The notes under the pieces were generated by a model that was not told the DNA's origin, did no database searches, and was given only the letters and a program-made list of their open reading frames with translations. From Akkermansiaceae bacterium (GTDB lineage: Bacteria; Verrucomicrobiota; Verrucomicrobiia; Verrucomicrobiales; Akkermansiaceae), in the NCBI GenBank assembly GCA_023300065.1, contig JALZWJ010000304.1, positions 1-5,077 on the forward strand: a stretch of DNA of 5,077 nt. Direction: 5' to 3'. Shown piece after piece: positions 1 through 5,077 of this stretch; the first letter of the stretch is position 1, and every line of letters starts with the position of its first letter. The translations under genes and the position numbers were made by a program.

Positions 1-23
1 CCCTATCCCGGACCGTTCGCAAA

Positions 24-85
24 CCCAGGGCGGCGGTCGTTCCTCCCTCTGCCCGTGGGCTACGATAGATCGCCCCGATTGGGGC
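24..85. repeat. Two adjacent hairpins, REP-like palindromic element
   Basis: Two inverted repeats lie in a gene-free stretch. The first pairs CCCA+GGGC (24-31) with GCCC+TGGG (51-59), an 8-bp stem with a single bulged G at 55 and a 19-nt loop. The second pairs GCCCC (72-76) with GGGGC (81-85) around a GATT loop. Neither is followed by a T-run, so they do not look like intrinsic terminators. The arrangement resembles dispersed REP-type intergenic palindromes, but only one copy is visible and it may extend past the left edge. Apart from these hairpins I see nothing in 1-203 that supports a gene. Confidence 0.4.
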
Positions 86-203
86 TAGAGAACAAAGAAG
101 GATCGCTAGAAATTTCACCTAGTTTGATCTCCTTAGTTCGGTAATGACGAGTTTTTACATGCCCTTTACCTTCATTGAAGTTATTCTAGGTATCATCCTC
201 ACT

Positions 204-601
204 ATGAAGAGCTCCATTATTCTCCTTCTCAGCACGCTCACCCTTTTCGCAGAACACCCACTCGCGATTGCTGATGCCAAGCTTGGCCGTGAGGCGATCC
301 AGATTTATCTGGGAAAAGGTGCGGCAGCTCTCCCTGAGCTGCGTGAGCTTGCAGGCTCAGATGATCCAAGACTACGGTCCCGAGCTAAGGAAGCGATCGG
401 AGGCCTCACCGGACATTGGGGATCGCAAGTTGATCTCATTTGGAAGCGGTCGATGAAGGATGCAATTGGAAAAGATAAACCGATCATGCTTCTCCACCTT
501 TTTGGGAATCGGCTTCTCCCGTGAGAACGGTCACGTTCGACCTTAGCGAGGTCCTCTACGATTCGAGCTCACTTAAAGCGATCCGCATTATCGGAGAATA
601 A
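204..601 (+). pseudogene. Small secreted helical protein, apparently frameshifted or internally deleted
   Basis: From ATG 204 the frame gives 106 residues and stops at TGA 522-524. The start at 204 is preferred over ATG 144 because it opens directly into a signal peptide (MKSS, then IILLLSTLTLF) with cleavage likely within about residues 15-24. An amphipathic, repeat-like helical segment follows (LPELRELAGSDDPRLRSRAK), then a W-x-x-S...LIWKRSMKDAIGKDKPIMLLHLFG stretch that reads like a conserved domain beginning. The frame ends abruptly after LFGNRLLP. The -1 frame is open through the same bases and continues, after FWESASP, with VRTVTFDLSEVLYDSSS and ends in TAA 599-601. This suggests that one gene was split by a frameshift or by an internal deletion near 500-520. 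From memory, related Verrucomicrobia/Planctomycetes proteins continue past LFG with a longer domain, which I cannot check here. No Shine-Dalgarno is visible. Function is unknown. It could instead be a genuine short exported protein. Confidence 0.45.
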
Positions 602-670
602 GATCAGTCATAAACGGAGCCAGGGTGTCAGGCAATCAGGTCAGGCAAGGATACGGATTATTCTGATCTT
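600..670. repeat. Short inverted and direct repeats in the prfB-side intergenic gap
   Basis: The gap 602-722 contains no gene. AAGATCAG (600-607) is an exact inverted copy of CTGATCTT (663-670), with 55 bases between. Inside, GTCAGGCAA occurs twice (627-635 and 640-648), giving a 13-base period with TCAG between the copies. No T-run follows the inverted repeat, so it is not a convincing terminator for the genes converging here. These repeats may be chance or remnants. Confidence 0.3.
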
Positions 671-722
671 GGTGAAGAGATGAGAATTCGCCCACTTTTA
701 ACCGTGTCCGGGGTGCTCTGGT

Positions 723-1839
723 TTAATCCCGTTTCTGTCCGCGTAGCATCGCTTCGATGAAGGGGTCGATGGCGCCATCCATGACGTTGAGGATGTTGCC
801 GGTTTCGTGGCCGGTGCGGAGGTCTTTGACCATCTGGTAGGGTTGGAAGACGTAGGAGCGGATTTGGCTTCCCCAGCCGATTTCTCCTTTTTCGGAGTAG
901 GTGCGGTCGGCCTCGGCCTTTTGCTTGTCCTCTTCGATTTGGTAGAGTTTGGCGCGGAGGGTCTCCCAGGCGAGTTCTCGGTTACGGAGTTGGGAGCGTT
1001 CTTGGGTGGAACGAATCATGATGCCGGTGGGGAGGTGTTTCATGATGACGGCGGTTTCCACTTTGTTGACGTTTTGTCCGCCGCTTCCACCGGAGCGGGC
1101 GGTGGAGATCTCGACATCTGAGTCGGGGATCTCGATGACGATGCTGTCATCGATCTCTGGGGTGACATCGATGGAGGCGAAAGAGGTGTGCCGCTTCCCG
1201 GCGCTGTCGAAAGGGGAGATGCGCACTAAGCGGTGCACGCCGCGTTCGGCCTTGAGGTAGCCATAGGCGTAGGGTCCCTCGACCTTCAGTGAGGCGGAGG
1301 AGAGGCCTGCTTCATCGCCGTCCTGATAGTCGGTGACGGTGACCTTGAAGTCATGCTTTTCAGCCCAGCGATTATACATGCGGTAGAGCATGGCCGCCCA
1401 GTCGCAGGCTTCTGTGCCACCGGCTCCTGCTTGGATGATGACGTAGGCATTTTTGACGTCGGAAGGGGAATCAAGGAGGGTGATGAGTTCAAAGGATTCT
1501 ATTTCTTTGAGGAGGCGCTCAAAGGTGGCGCGTGCCTCACGTGCAGAGTCGAGGTCATCGAATTCTTTGGCCAATTCGATTCCGGTAATGAGGTTGGTGA
1601 AGTCGTCCTCGAATTTTAGAAACGGGTCTAATTTATCTTTGTGGAGCTTTGTTTCAGCGAGGACCTCGCGGGCGAGGTCTTGCTTGTTCCAGAATTCTGG
1701 GGTCGCAGCCTGGGCCTCTAGCGCTGCGATTTTCTCGGTAAGGAGTGGGATGTCAAAGATACCTCCTGAGTTCCGACAAACGGCTCTCGATTGAGCCGGG
1801 GTCGATCGCCAGGAGGTCAGCGACAGATTCGTTTTCCAT
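723..1839 (-). CDS. prfB: Peptide chain release factor 2 (RF2), with programmed +1 frameshift
   Basis: RF2 recognises UAA and UGA in the ribosomal A site and triggers peptide release in the cytoplasm. The gene is in two frames: ATG 1839 encodes 28 codons ending RRYL then TGA (1755-1753), and a +1 shift there continues with DIPLLTEK to TAA 725-723, for 371 residues in total (E. coli RF2 has 365). The stop-codon-reading tripeptide Ser-Pro-Phe is at residues 208-210 (RF1 would have PxT), and the peptidyl-hydrolysis GGQ motif is at 253-255 in [13 protein letters not shown]. The N-terminal helical domain spans about 1-110, including the conserved PEFWN segment. Reading only the second frame from the in-frame TTG at 1574 would give 283 residues and lose the N-terminal domain. 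No Shine-Dalgarno precedes ATG 1839. The upstream gene on the same strand (stop 1999) is 159 bp away. Regulation is by the frameshift described separately. Confidence 0.97.
1752..1767 (-). promoter_or_regulatory. RF2 +1 programmed ribosomal frameshift site
   Basis: On the minus strand the site reads AGG AGG TAT CTT TGA C. AGGAGG (1767-1762) is a perfect internal Shine-Dalgarno, three bases (TAT) before the slippery CTT (1758-1756), which is followed by the in-frame TGA (1755-1753) and then C. This matches the well-known prfB recoding signal. When RF2 is scarce, termination at UGA is slow, the CUU-bound tRNA slips +1 to UUU, and full-length RF2 is made, giving negative feedback. The peptide over the site is RRYL-D, as in E. 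coli. Confidence 0.97.
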
Positions 1840-1890
1840 AAGGGGGAGAGGGTTAAGGGAGGGGGAGGCGGGGGTCAATGGAATTGTCTG

Positions 1891-1911
1891 CCGCCTTTGG
1901 CGGAGTTTTTT
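1891..1911 (+). terminator. Hairpin plus T-run, plus-strand intrinsic-terminator shape
   Basis: CCGCC (1891-1895), loop TTT, GGCGG (1899-1903), then AG and six T (1906-1911), with a second T-run soon after. This has the form of a rho-independent terminator, but it faces rightward while both flanking genes run leftward. Read on the minus strand, the hairpin is preceded by A-runs and has no U-tract after it. It may stop antisense transcription into the upstream PHP gene, or be fortuitous. The rest of the gap 1840-1998 is G/T-rich with a 13-base-period repeat of GGGCTTTG (1936-1943, 1949-1956) and no gene. Confidence 0.4.
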
Positions 1912-1998
1912 AGTTTTTCAGGGTGTCAGTTTTTCGGGCTTTGGTTTTGGGCTTTGTTGAGGGGGCTTGGTTGGGTTTCGAGCTGGATCTTTGATGCT

Positions 1999-2820
1999 TT
2001 AGACTCCGCGGAAGGGGGAGGGGGTGATTTGGACTGCGGTGCGTTGTCTTTTTTCGAAGCGGGAGAGGTGGGTGAAGCCGGCGGCTTGGATGAGGGGGAT
2101 GGCTTTGTGGAAGTCACGGGCGACTTCGGTTGGGGCGTGGGCGTCTGAGGAGAGGGTGAGGGGGATGTGGGCTTCGGCGGCGAGTTTTAGGAATTCGGCG
2201 GAGGGGTATTGTTCGGCGCAGGGTTTGTGGAAGCCGGCGGTGTTGAGCTCGATGGCGACGTTGTTCTCGGCGATGGCTTCGATGACGGGGTCGTAGAATC
2301 GTCTGAGGTCGCCCTCTGGGGTGTAGGCGAATTTTTTGATAAGGTCTGGGTGGCCGAGGAAGTCGAAGAGGCCGGATTTTGCCATGGCGGTGTATTCTTG
2401 CCAGTAGTTGGTCCAGATCTGGTCGATGTCGGTCTCGGCCCAGCGGCCGAGCCATTTGGGATTATCAAAGTCCCATTTGTCGCCGAGGTAGTGGATGGAG
2501 CCGATGAGGTAGTCCCAGTGGTAGGTGCCAGCGAGGTGGCCGATGAAGTCGTGGCAATCTGGGAGCCAGTCGCACTCTAGTCCTGCGCGGACGGGGAGGC
2601 GGGTGCCTGCGTGCTTACGGGCGCGGGCGATCCAGTCGAAGTATGCGGGGAGCTCGGCCTCTAGCATGCGCCAGTCATCGAAGGGCTCGGGCGATTGGGG
2701 GGCGTGGTCTGAGATGCCGTATTCGGCGAGCCCGGCGGCGATGGCGTGGTCGATGTAGGCTTCTGGCTCCCCTTCGGCATGTCGGCAAAGTGGGGTGTGG
2801 GTGTGGTAATCTGCAAGCAT
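1999..2820 (-). CDS. hisJ: PHP-family phosphatase, histidinol-phosphatase (HisJ/HisK type)
   Basis: The 273-residue product has the full PHP metal-site signature: HTH at 6-8 (DYHTHTPLCRHA), H14, SDH at 37-39, the GLE glutamate E82, GSIH at 107-110, GHPD at 156-159 and SSDAH at 224-228. These residues hold a multinuclear metal centre in monofunctional histidinol-phosphate phosphatases, which convert L-histidinol phosphate to L-histidinol in histidine synthesis (cytoplasmic). Length fits the family (about 250-275). ATG 2820 is placed immediately before the HxH strand, as usual. No Shine-Dalgarno is seen, and no other his gene is nearby, so histidinol phosphate as substrate is inferred from family only. 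A related PHP phosphoesterase is possible. The gene diverges from the Pta-like gene across 70 bp and lies 159 bp upstream of prfB on the same strand. The last ten or so residues (ITPSPFRGV) look like a nonconserved tail. Confidence 0.85.
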   Translation of the reverse strand: MLADYHTHTPLCRHAEGEPEAYIDHAIAAGLAEYGISDHAPQSPEPFDDWRMLEAELPAYFDWIARARKHAGTRLPVRAGLECDWLPDCHDFIGHLAGTYHWDYLIGSIHYLGDKWDFDNPKWLGRWAETDIDQIWTNYWQEYTAMAKSGLFDFLGHPDLIKKFAYTPEGDLRRFYDPVIEAIAENNVAIELNTAGFHKPCAEQYPSAEFLKLAAEAHIPLTLSSDAHAPTEVARDFHKAIPLIQAAGFTHLSRFEKRQRTAVQITPSPFRGV

Positions 2821-2833
2821 GGGAGCTTTGGCG

Positions 2834-2862
2834 TTGTCGCTGAGGGTTTCTCTTACTAGATT
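2834..2862 (+). promoter_or_regulatory. Weak sigma70-like promoter candidate for the Pta-like gene
   Basis: In the 70-bp divergent gap, TTGTCG (2834-2839, 4/6 to TTGACA) and TAGATT (2857-2862, 4/6 to TATAAT) are separated by 17 bases and lie 28 bases before ATG 2891. Spacing is ideal but both boxes are imperfect, so this is only a candidate. Confidence 0.25.
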
Positions 2863-2890
2863 CTACGACAGGCGCAATCCTGCACACATT

Positions 2891-3940
2891 ATGTCTCATT
2901 TTCACGAGCCGAATTCTTTTACCCAACCTCTTTTTGATCAGCTTCAACGTCACCCGAAACGGATTGTTTTTCCGGAAGGGGAAGATGAGCGCATCCTGCG
3001 AGTTGCGGCGAGATTTGTGGAGCTAGGGCTGGGGGTGCCGATTCTTTTGGGGAACCGAGAGAAGATTTTTACGATGGCGAAGGAGCTGGATCTCTCGATG
3101 GAGTTCGTGAGGGTGATCGATCCTACGAAGTCGTCTGACTTCCAGTTGTTCTGTGATCGCTTGGATCGGATCGAGCGTTATCGGGGGCTGAAGGGGGTGG
3201 CTGTGGAGGATGTGATTGCGAAGCCCCATTACTTTGCGGCGATGATGGTTCAGTATGGTCAGGCGGATGCGTGCCTTGGTGGAAACCAGATGGCACCTGC
3301 AGGGGTTTTCCGCCCACTGCTGCATCTGGTGAAGCCTGATCCTAATGTTCCCCGGGTGTTTGCGGTGACGGTTTTGACGTCACAGGCTCTGGCTAATTTT
3401 GGTGAGAATGGGGTTCTGTTCTTGGCTGATACGGGCCTGATTCCTGATCCGAAGGTGGAGGACTTGGCGAGCATCGCGGCGGAGACTGGGATGCTGGCTC
3501 ATCATCACTTAGGGAGGCGTGCACGGGTGGCGCTTTTAAGTCATTCGAATCACGGGAGTTCTCCTACGGAGGGGGCTTTGAAGATGCAGGCGGCGATGGC
3601 GTTAGCGCGCGAGAAGGTCTCGATCGATGATTGTGATATTGATGGGGAGATTCAGCTAGACGTGGCCTTGGACCCTGAGTCGGCGAGGGTGAAGTTACCG
3701 GGCGTGGCTCCTAAGCCCCGTGCGGATGTTTTGGTTTTCCCATCTCTGGATGCGGCGCATATTTCGATGAAGCTCCTCAGCCATGTGGGTGGGGCTGAGA
3801 GTTACGGACGTATTATCCGTGGGTTAACGCGGCCTGCGGGGCAGGTGCCTAGAACGGCGACCGAGGAGATGATCCTGGGCACGGCGGCGGCGTTGGGGGT
3901 GGAGGCGATTCAATACCGCGAGCTGCACTCCCTGCGTTAA
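2891..3940 (+). CDS. Phosphate acetyl/acyltransferase-like protein (PTA_PTB family)
   Basis: The 349-residue product is a single PTA_PTB domain, the family that includes phosphotransacetylase (acetyl-CoA + Pi to acetyl phosphate + CoA), phosphotransbutyrylase and the C-terminal half of MaeB. Visible hallmarks are FPEGEDERIL at 27-36, the KG...KPHYFAAMMVQYGQAD segment at 101-126, R141 in VFRPLLHLVK, IDGEIQLDVAL at 250-260, VLVFPSLDAAH at 280-290 and GGAESYG-IIRGL at 300-312. Start ATG 2891 is chosen because the longer in-frame ATG 2819 would overlap the start of the divergent PHP gene and adds an atypical 24-residue leader. Two places usually conserved in Pta differ: the H-S-T preceding the R141 position reads M-A-P, and the SRG near the C-terminus reads PRT (320-322). 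No ackA is in the window, so the acetate pathway role is unproven and the acyl substrate is uncertain. No Shine-Dalgarno is visible. The gene converges with the barrel gene, leaving 12 bp. Confidence 0.85.
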   Translation: MSHFHEPNSFTQPLFDQLQRHPKRIVFPEGEDERILRVAARFVELGLGVPILLGNREKIFTMAKELDLSMEFVRVIDPTKSSDFQLFCDRLDRIERYRGLKGVAVEDVIAKPHYFAAMMVQYGQADACLGGNQMAPAGVFRPLLHLVKPDPNVPRVFAVTVLTSQALANFGENGVLFLADTGLIPDPKVEDLASIAAETGMLAHHHLGRRARVALLSHSNHGSSPTEGALKMQAAMALAREKVSIDDCDIDGEIQLDVALDPESARVKLPGVAPKPRADVLVFPSLDAAHISMKLLSHVGGAESYGRIIRGLTRPAGQVPRTATEEMILGTAAALGVEAIQYRELHSLR

Positions 3941-3951
3941 GCGGATTTTTT
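3916..3951 (+). terminator. Weak possible terminator at the end of the Pta-like gene
   Basis: CCGC (3916-3919) can pair with GCGG (3941-3944), enclosing a small GCA/TGC inner stem, and six T follow at 3946-3951. The stem is interrupted and overlaps the last codons of the gene, so support is weak. Confidence 0.2.
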
Positions 3952-3952
3952 G

Positions 3953-4837
3953 TTAGAAGCTGGTGCTGAAGCCAATCTGCCAAGAGGGGCCTGCGGCGAT
4001 GCCGGTTTCGTTGACGTCGCGGTAGACTGGGACCTCGACGGAGGCGGACATGGCGAAGCGGTCGTTGATCTGCCAGGCCAAGGAGGGTCTGAGAGAGAGG
4101 CTGGTTGCGCCGGTGTTGCCGAGGTTGAGGCCTAGGAATGAGTCTTCTGTCGTGCGGCTGCCCTGCACGGCGAAGCCGAGTCTTAGCGAATCGCTGACGG
4201 CCCGGCTGGCTCCGATAGTGAGGAAGTAGCTTTCGGCAGGTTTGAAGCCTTGGCTGCTGGTTTGGAGTGGGAGGCTGACATCGATCTGGGAGAAGAGGGC
4301 CCATCCGTTGACTTGTTGGCTGTATCCAGCGCCCAGGAGGACTTGCCAAGCTCCGGTTCCAAGTTGGAAGACGGAGGGGGCATCGATCCCTACGATGGGT
4401 TGGTTTCGGTCGGCGCCGGTGGGGAGGATGAATCCGAGGTTGAAGTGGAGTCCTTTGACCTGGGTGGAACGCCAGGTTGCGAGGAGGGAGATGTCGCCGA
4501 GCCCGGAGATGTTTTCGGTGTCGATGCCTCTTTCTTCAAAGGTTCCGTCAAGGAAGGGGACGGTGGCTTGGACGACGAATTGGTCTGAGATGCGGTAGGC
4601 CCCGGTGATGCTGTAGCGGTGGAAGACGGTTTCGACTTCGTTGGGGTTCGAGACTTGGCGGTCGCCGCGGTAGAGGTCATCGCTGATGCGGAGGGTGTAG
4701 TCTACTGAGAGGCTGAAGCGGGAGTCGCTGTTAGTGTTGAATCCGCCAACTGGCGGGGTGGTGAGTTTTCATCCATCTCAGCCGAAGGCTTGGAGGAGGA
4801 GGGCCGAGAAGAGAGCGATGGTGATTTGAAAATTCAT
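3953..4837 (-). CDS. Outer-membrane beta-barrel protein, putative selenoprotein with Sec-x-x-Sec N-terminus
   Basis: One frame runs from ATG 4837 to TAA 3955-3953, 294 codons, crossed by two TGA codons at residues 20 (4780-4778) and 23 (4771-4769). Residues 1-19 form a signal peptide with hydrophobic core ITIALFSALLL and an A-F-G cleavage site, so the mature protein would begin Sec-Asp-Gly-Sec-Lys. Residues from about 40 to 294 alternate in the way of amphipathic beta strands, contain GLGD-SLL (112-119) and LPTG (138-141), and end in Phe, typical of outer-membrane barrels of the MetA-pathway/transporter-like superfamily. No ATG, GTG or TTG occurs in frame between the TGAs and GTG 4168, which lies in mid-barrel. 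The intact barrel can therefore only be reached by reading through both TGAs. A SECIS-like hairpin follows. UGA is not generally reassigned, since RF2 is present and Trp uses TGG. The alternative is a gene killed by two nonsense mutations, but no other decay is visible. Substrate is unknown; the motif position suggests periplasmic metal or redox chemistry (inference). No Shine-Dalgarno is visible. Confidence 0.7.
4743..4756 (-). promoter_or_regulatory. SECIS-like hairpin downstream of the tandem UGAs
   Basis: On the minus strand CCGCC (4756-4752), loop AGTT (4751-4748), GGCGG (4747-4743) form a perfect 5-bp GC stem; A and T of the loop could add a sixth pair. The loop starts 17 nt after the second TGA and 26 nt after the first. 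As I recall the bacterial SECIS consensus, it needs a short stem with a G in the first two loop bases, 16-37 nt after the UGA. E. coli fdhF has 17. The G at loop position 2 and both distances fit, so one hairpin might serve both codons through SelB. The stem lies within translated sequence and lacks a T-run, so it is not a terminator. Confidence 0.55.
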
Positions 4838-4883
4838 TAATTGGTGAGAAGTGACCAAGCTGGGTGTTGATCAAAGACGCGAT

Positions 4884-4912
4884 ATTCTGAAGCTGGTTGG
4901 TAACAGACTCAA
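4884..4912 (-). promoter_or_regulatory. Candidate promoter for the barrel/selenoprotein gene
   Basis: On the minus strand TTGAGT (4912-4907, 4/6) and CAGAAT (4889-4884, 4/6) are 17 bases apart, about 46 bases before ATG 4837. The spacing is right but the boxes are imperfect. The gap 4838-4962 holds no other gene or strong terminator. Confidence 0.3.
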
Positions 4913-4962
4913 CGACTTCTAGAGGAAACGGTGGAAATGGGGATTCGGCAAGCTTGGAAATT

Positions 4963-5077
4963 CTATTGGAGGGCCGCTGAACGGGCGGTGAGCATTTTTA
5001 ATGTCTCGTCATTGAGGGGGGGGAGTGAGAGGGCGGCGATGGCGGATTGGTAGTCGGGGAGGTTTTTGGCGCCGAGG
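4963..5077 (-). CDS. C-terminal end of an unidentified protein (partial)
   Basis: The frame enters from the right edge and gives 37 codons ending at TAG 4965-4963. The tail reads LGAKNLPDYQSAIAALSLPP, then LNDETLKMLTARSAALQ. It is helix-rich, with a Pro-Pro turn and a leucine/alanine C-terminus; no catalytic motif is visible and I cannot name the family. GC-rich third positions on the minus strand resemble its neighbours, which supports real coding. It lies 125 bp upstream of the barrel gene on the same strand, so co-transcription is possible but not shown. Confidence 0.6.
   Translation of the reverse strand, partial: LGAKNLPDYQSAIAALSLPPLNDETLKMLTARSAALQ

Noticed and set aside
144..203. Start of the small secreted protein at ATG 144
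   Set aside because: It would put a second hydrophobic stretch before the signal peptide; ATG 204 begins the signal peptide directly.
2114..2468. Arg/Pro- and Ser/Thr/Pro-rich ORFs antisense or out of frame to the PHP gene
   Set aside because: Composition is typical of shifted reading of a GC-rich gene, while the PHP frame holds all its metal-binding motifs.
2819..2890. Pta-like start at ATG 2819
   Set aside because: It would overlap the start codon of the divergent PHP gene and add a leader unlike the family; ATG 2891 gives a normal-length domain.
3953..4168. Barrel gene starting at GTG 4168 as a 71-residue protein
   Set aside because: The same frame continues upstream with uninterrupted barrel-like sequence for about 200 codons; GTG 4168 falls in the middle of a strand-rich domain and would have no signal peptide.
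4250..4680. Overlapping plus-strand and alternative minus-strand ORFs inside the barrel gene
   Set aside because: They are low-complexity shadows (Ser/Pro- or Asp/Glu/Gly-rich) with no domain, lying over a frame with clear barrel features.
4769..4780. UGA reassigned to Trp or Gly throughout this genome
   Set aside because: A complete RF2 with the UGA-dependent autoregulatory frameshift is present, and Trp is encoded by TGG in the genes here.

Overview
The window looks like a chromosomal stretch of a moderately GC-rich Gram-negative bacterium. Protein style (a Verrucomicrobia/Planctomycetes-like secreted helical protein, a divergent Pta, an outer-membrane beta-barrel) and the lack of Shine-Dalgarno sequences before every start suggest Verrucomicrobiota. 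This placement is an inference from recalled family resemblance, not a search.

Layout. Bases 1-203 hold no gene but contain two consecutive hairpins that resemble a REP-type palindromic repeat. Bases 204-601 hold a small secreted protein that appears broken. Bases 602-722 are non-coding with short repeats. On the minus strand lies prfB (release factor RF2, 1839 to 723), with the classic +1 programmed frameshift at codon 28/29. Upstream of it, also on minus, is a PHP-type histidinol-phosphatase-like gene (2820 to 1999). It diverges across 70 bp from a plus-strand phosphate acetyl/acyltransferase-like gene (2891-3940). Converging on that gene from the right is a minus-strand outer-membrane beta-barrel gene (4837 to 3953). 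At the right edge is the 3' end of an unidentified minus-strand gene (5076 to 4963).

The highlight is the beta-barrel gene. Its reading frame runs from an ATG with a signal peptide to a terminal Phe-TAA, 294 residues, but is crossed by two in-frame TGA codons spaced exactly as Cys-x-x-Cys (residues 20 and 23), directly after the predicted signal-peptidase site. There is no ATG, GTG or TTG in the frame between the TGAs and the middle of the barrel. A perfect GC hairpin with a G in its loop begins at the distance downstream of the second TGA seen in bacterial SECIS elements (17 nt from UGA to loop, as in E. coli fdhF by recall). I propose an undescribed exported selenoprotein with an N-terminal Sec-x-x-Sec motif. 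Selenocysteine genes (selA, selB, selC) are not in the window, so this remains a sequence-based hypothesis.

The genes do not form an obvious pathway. The window does contain two forms of UGA recoding side by side: the RF2 frameshift, and the putative selenocysteine readthrough with which RF2 would compete.
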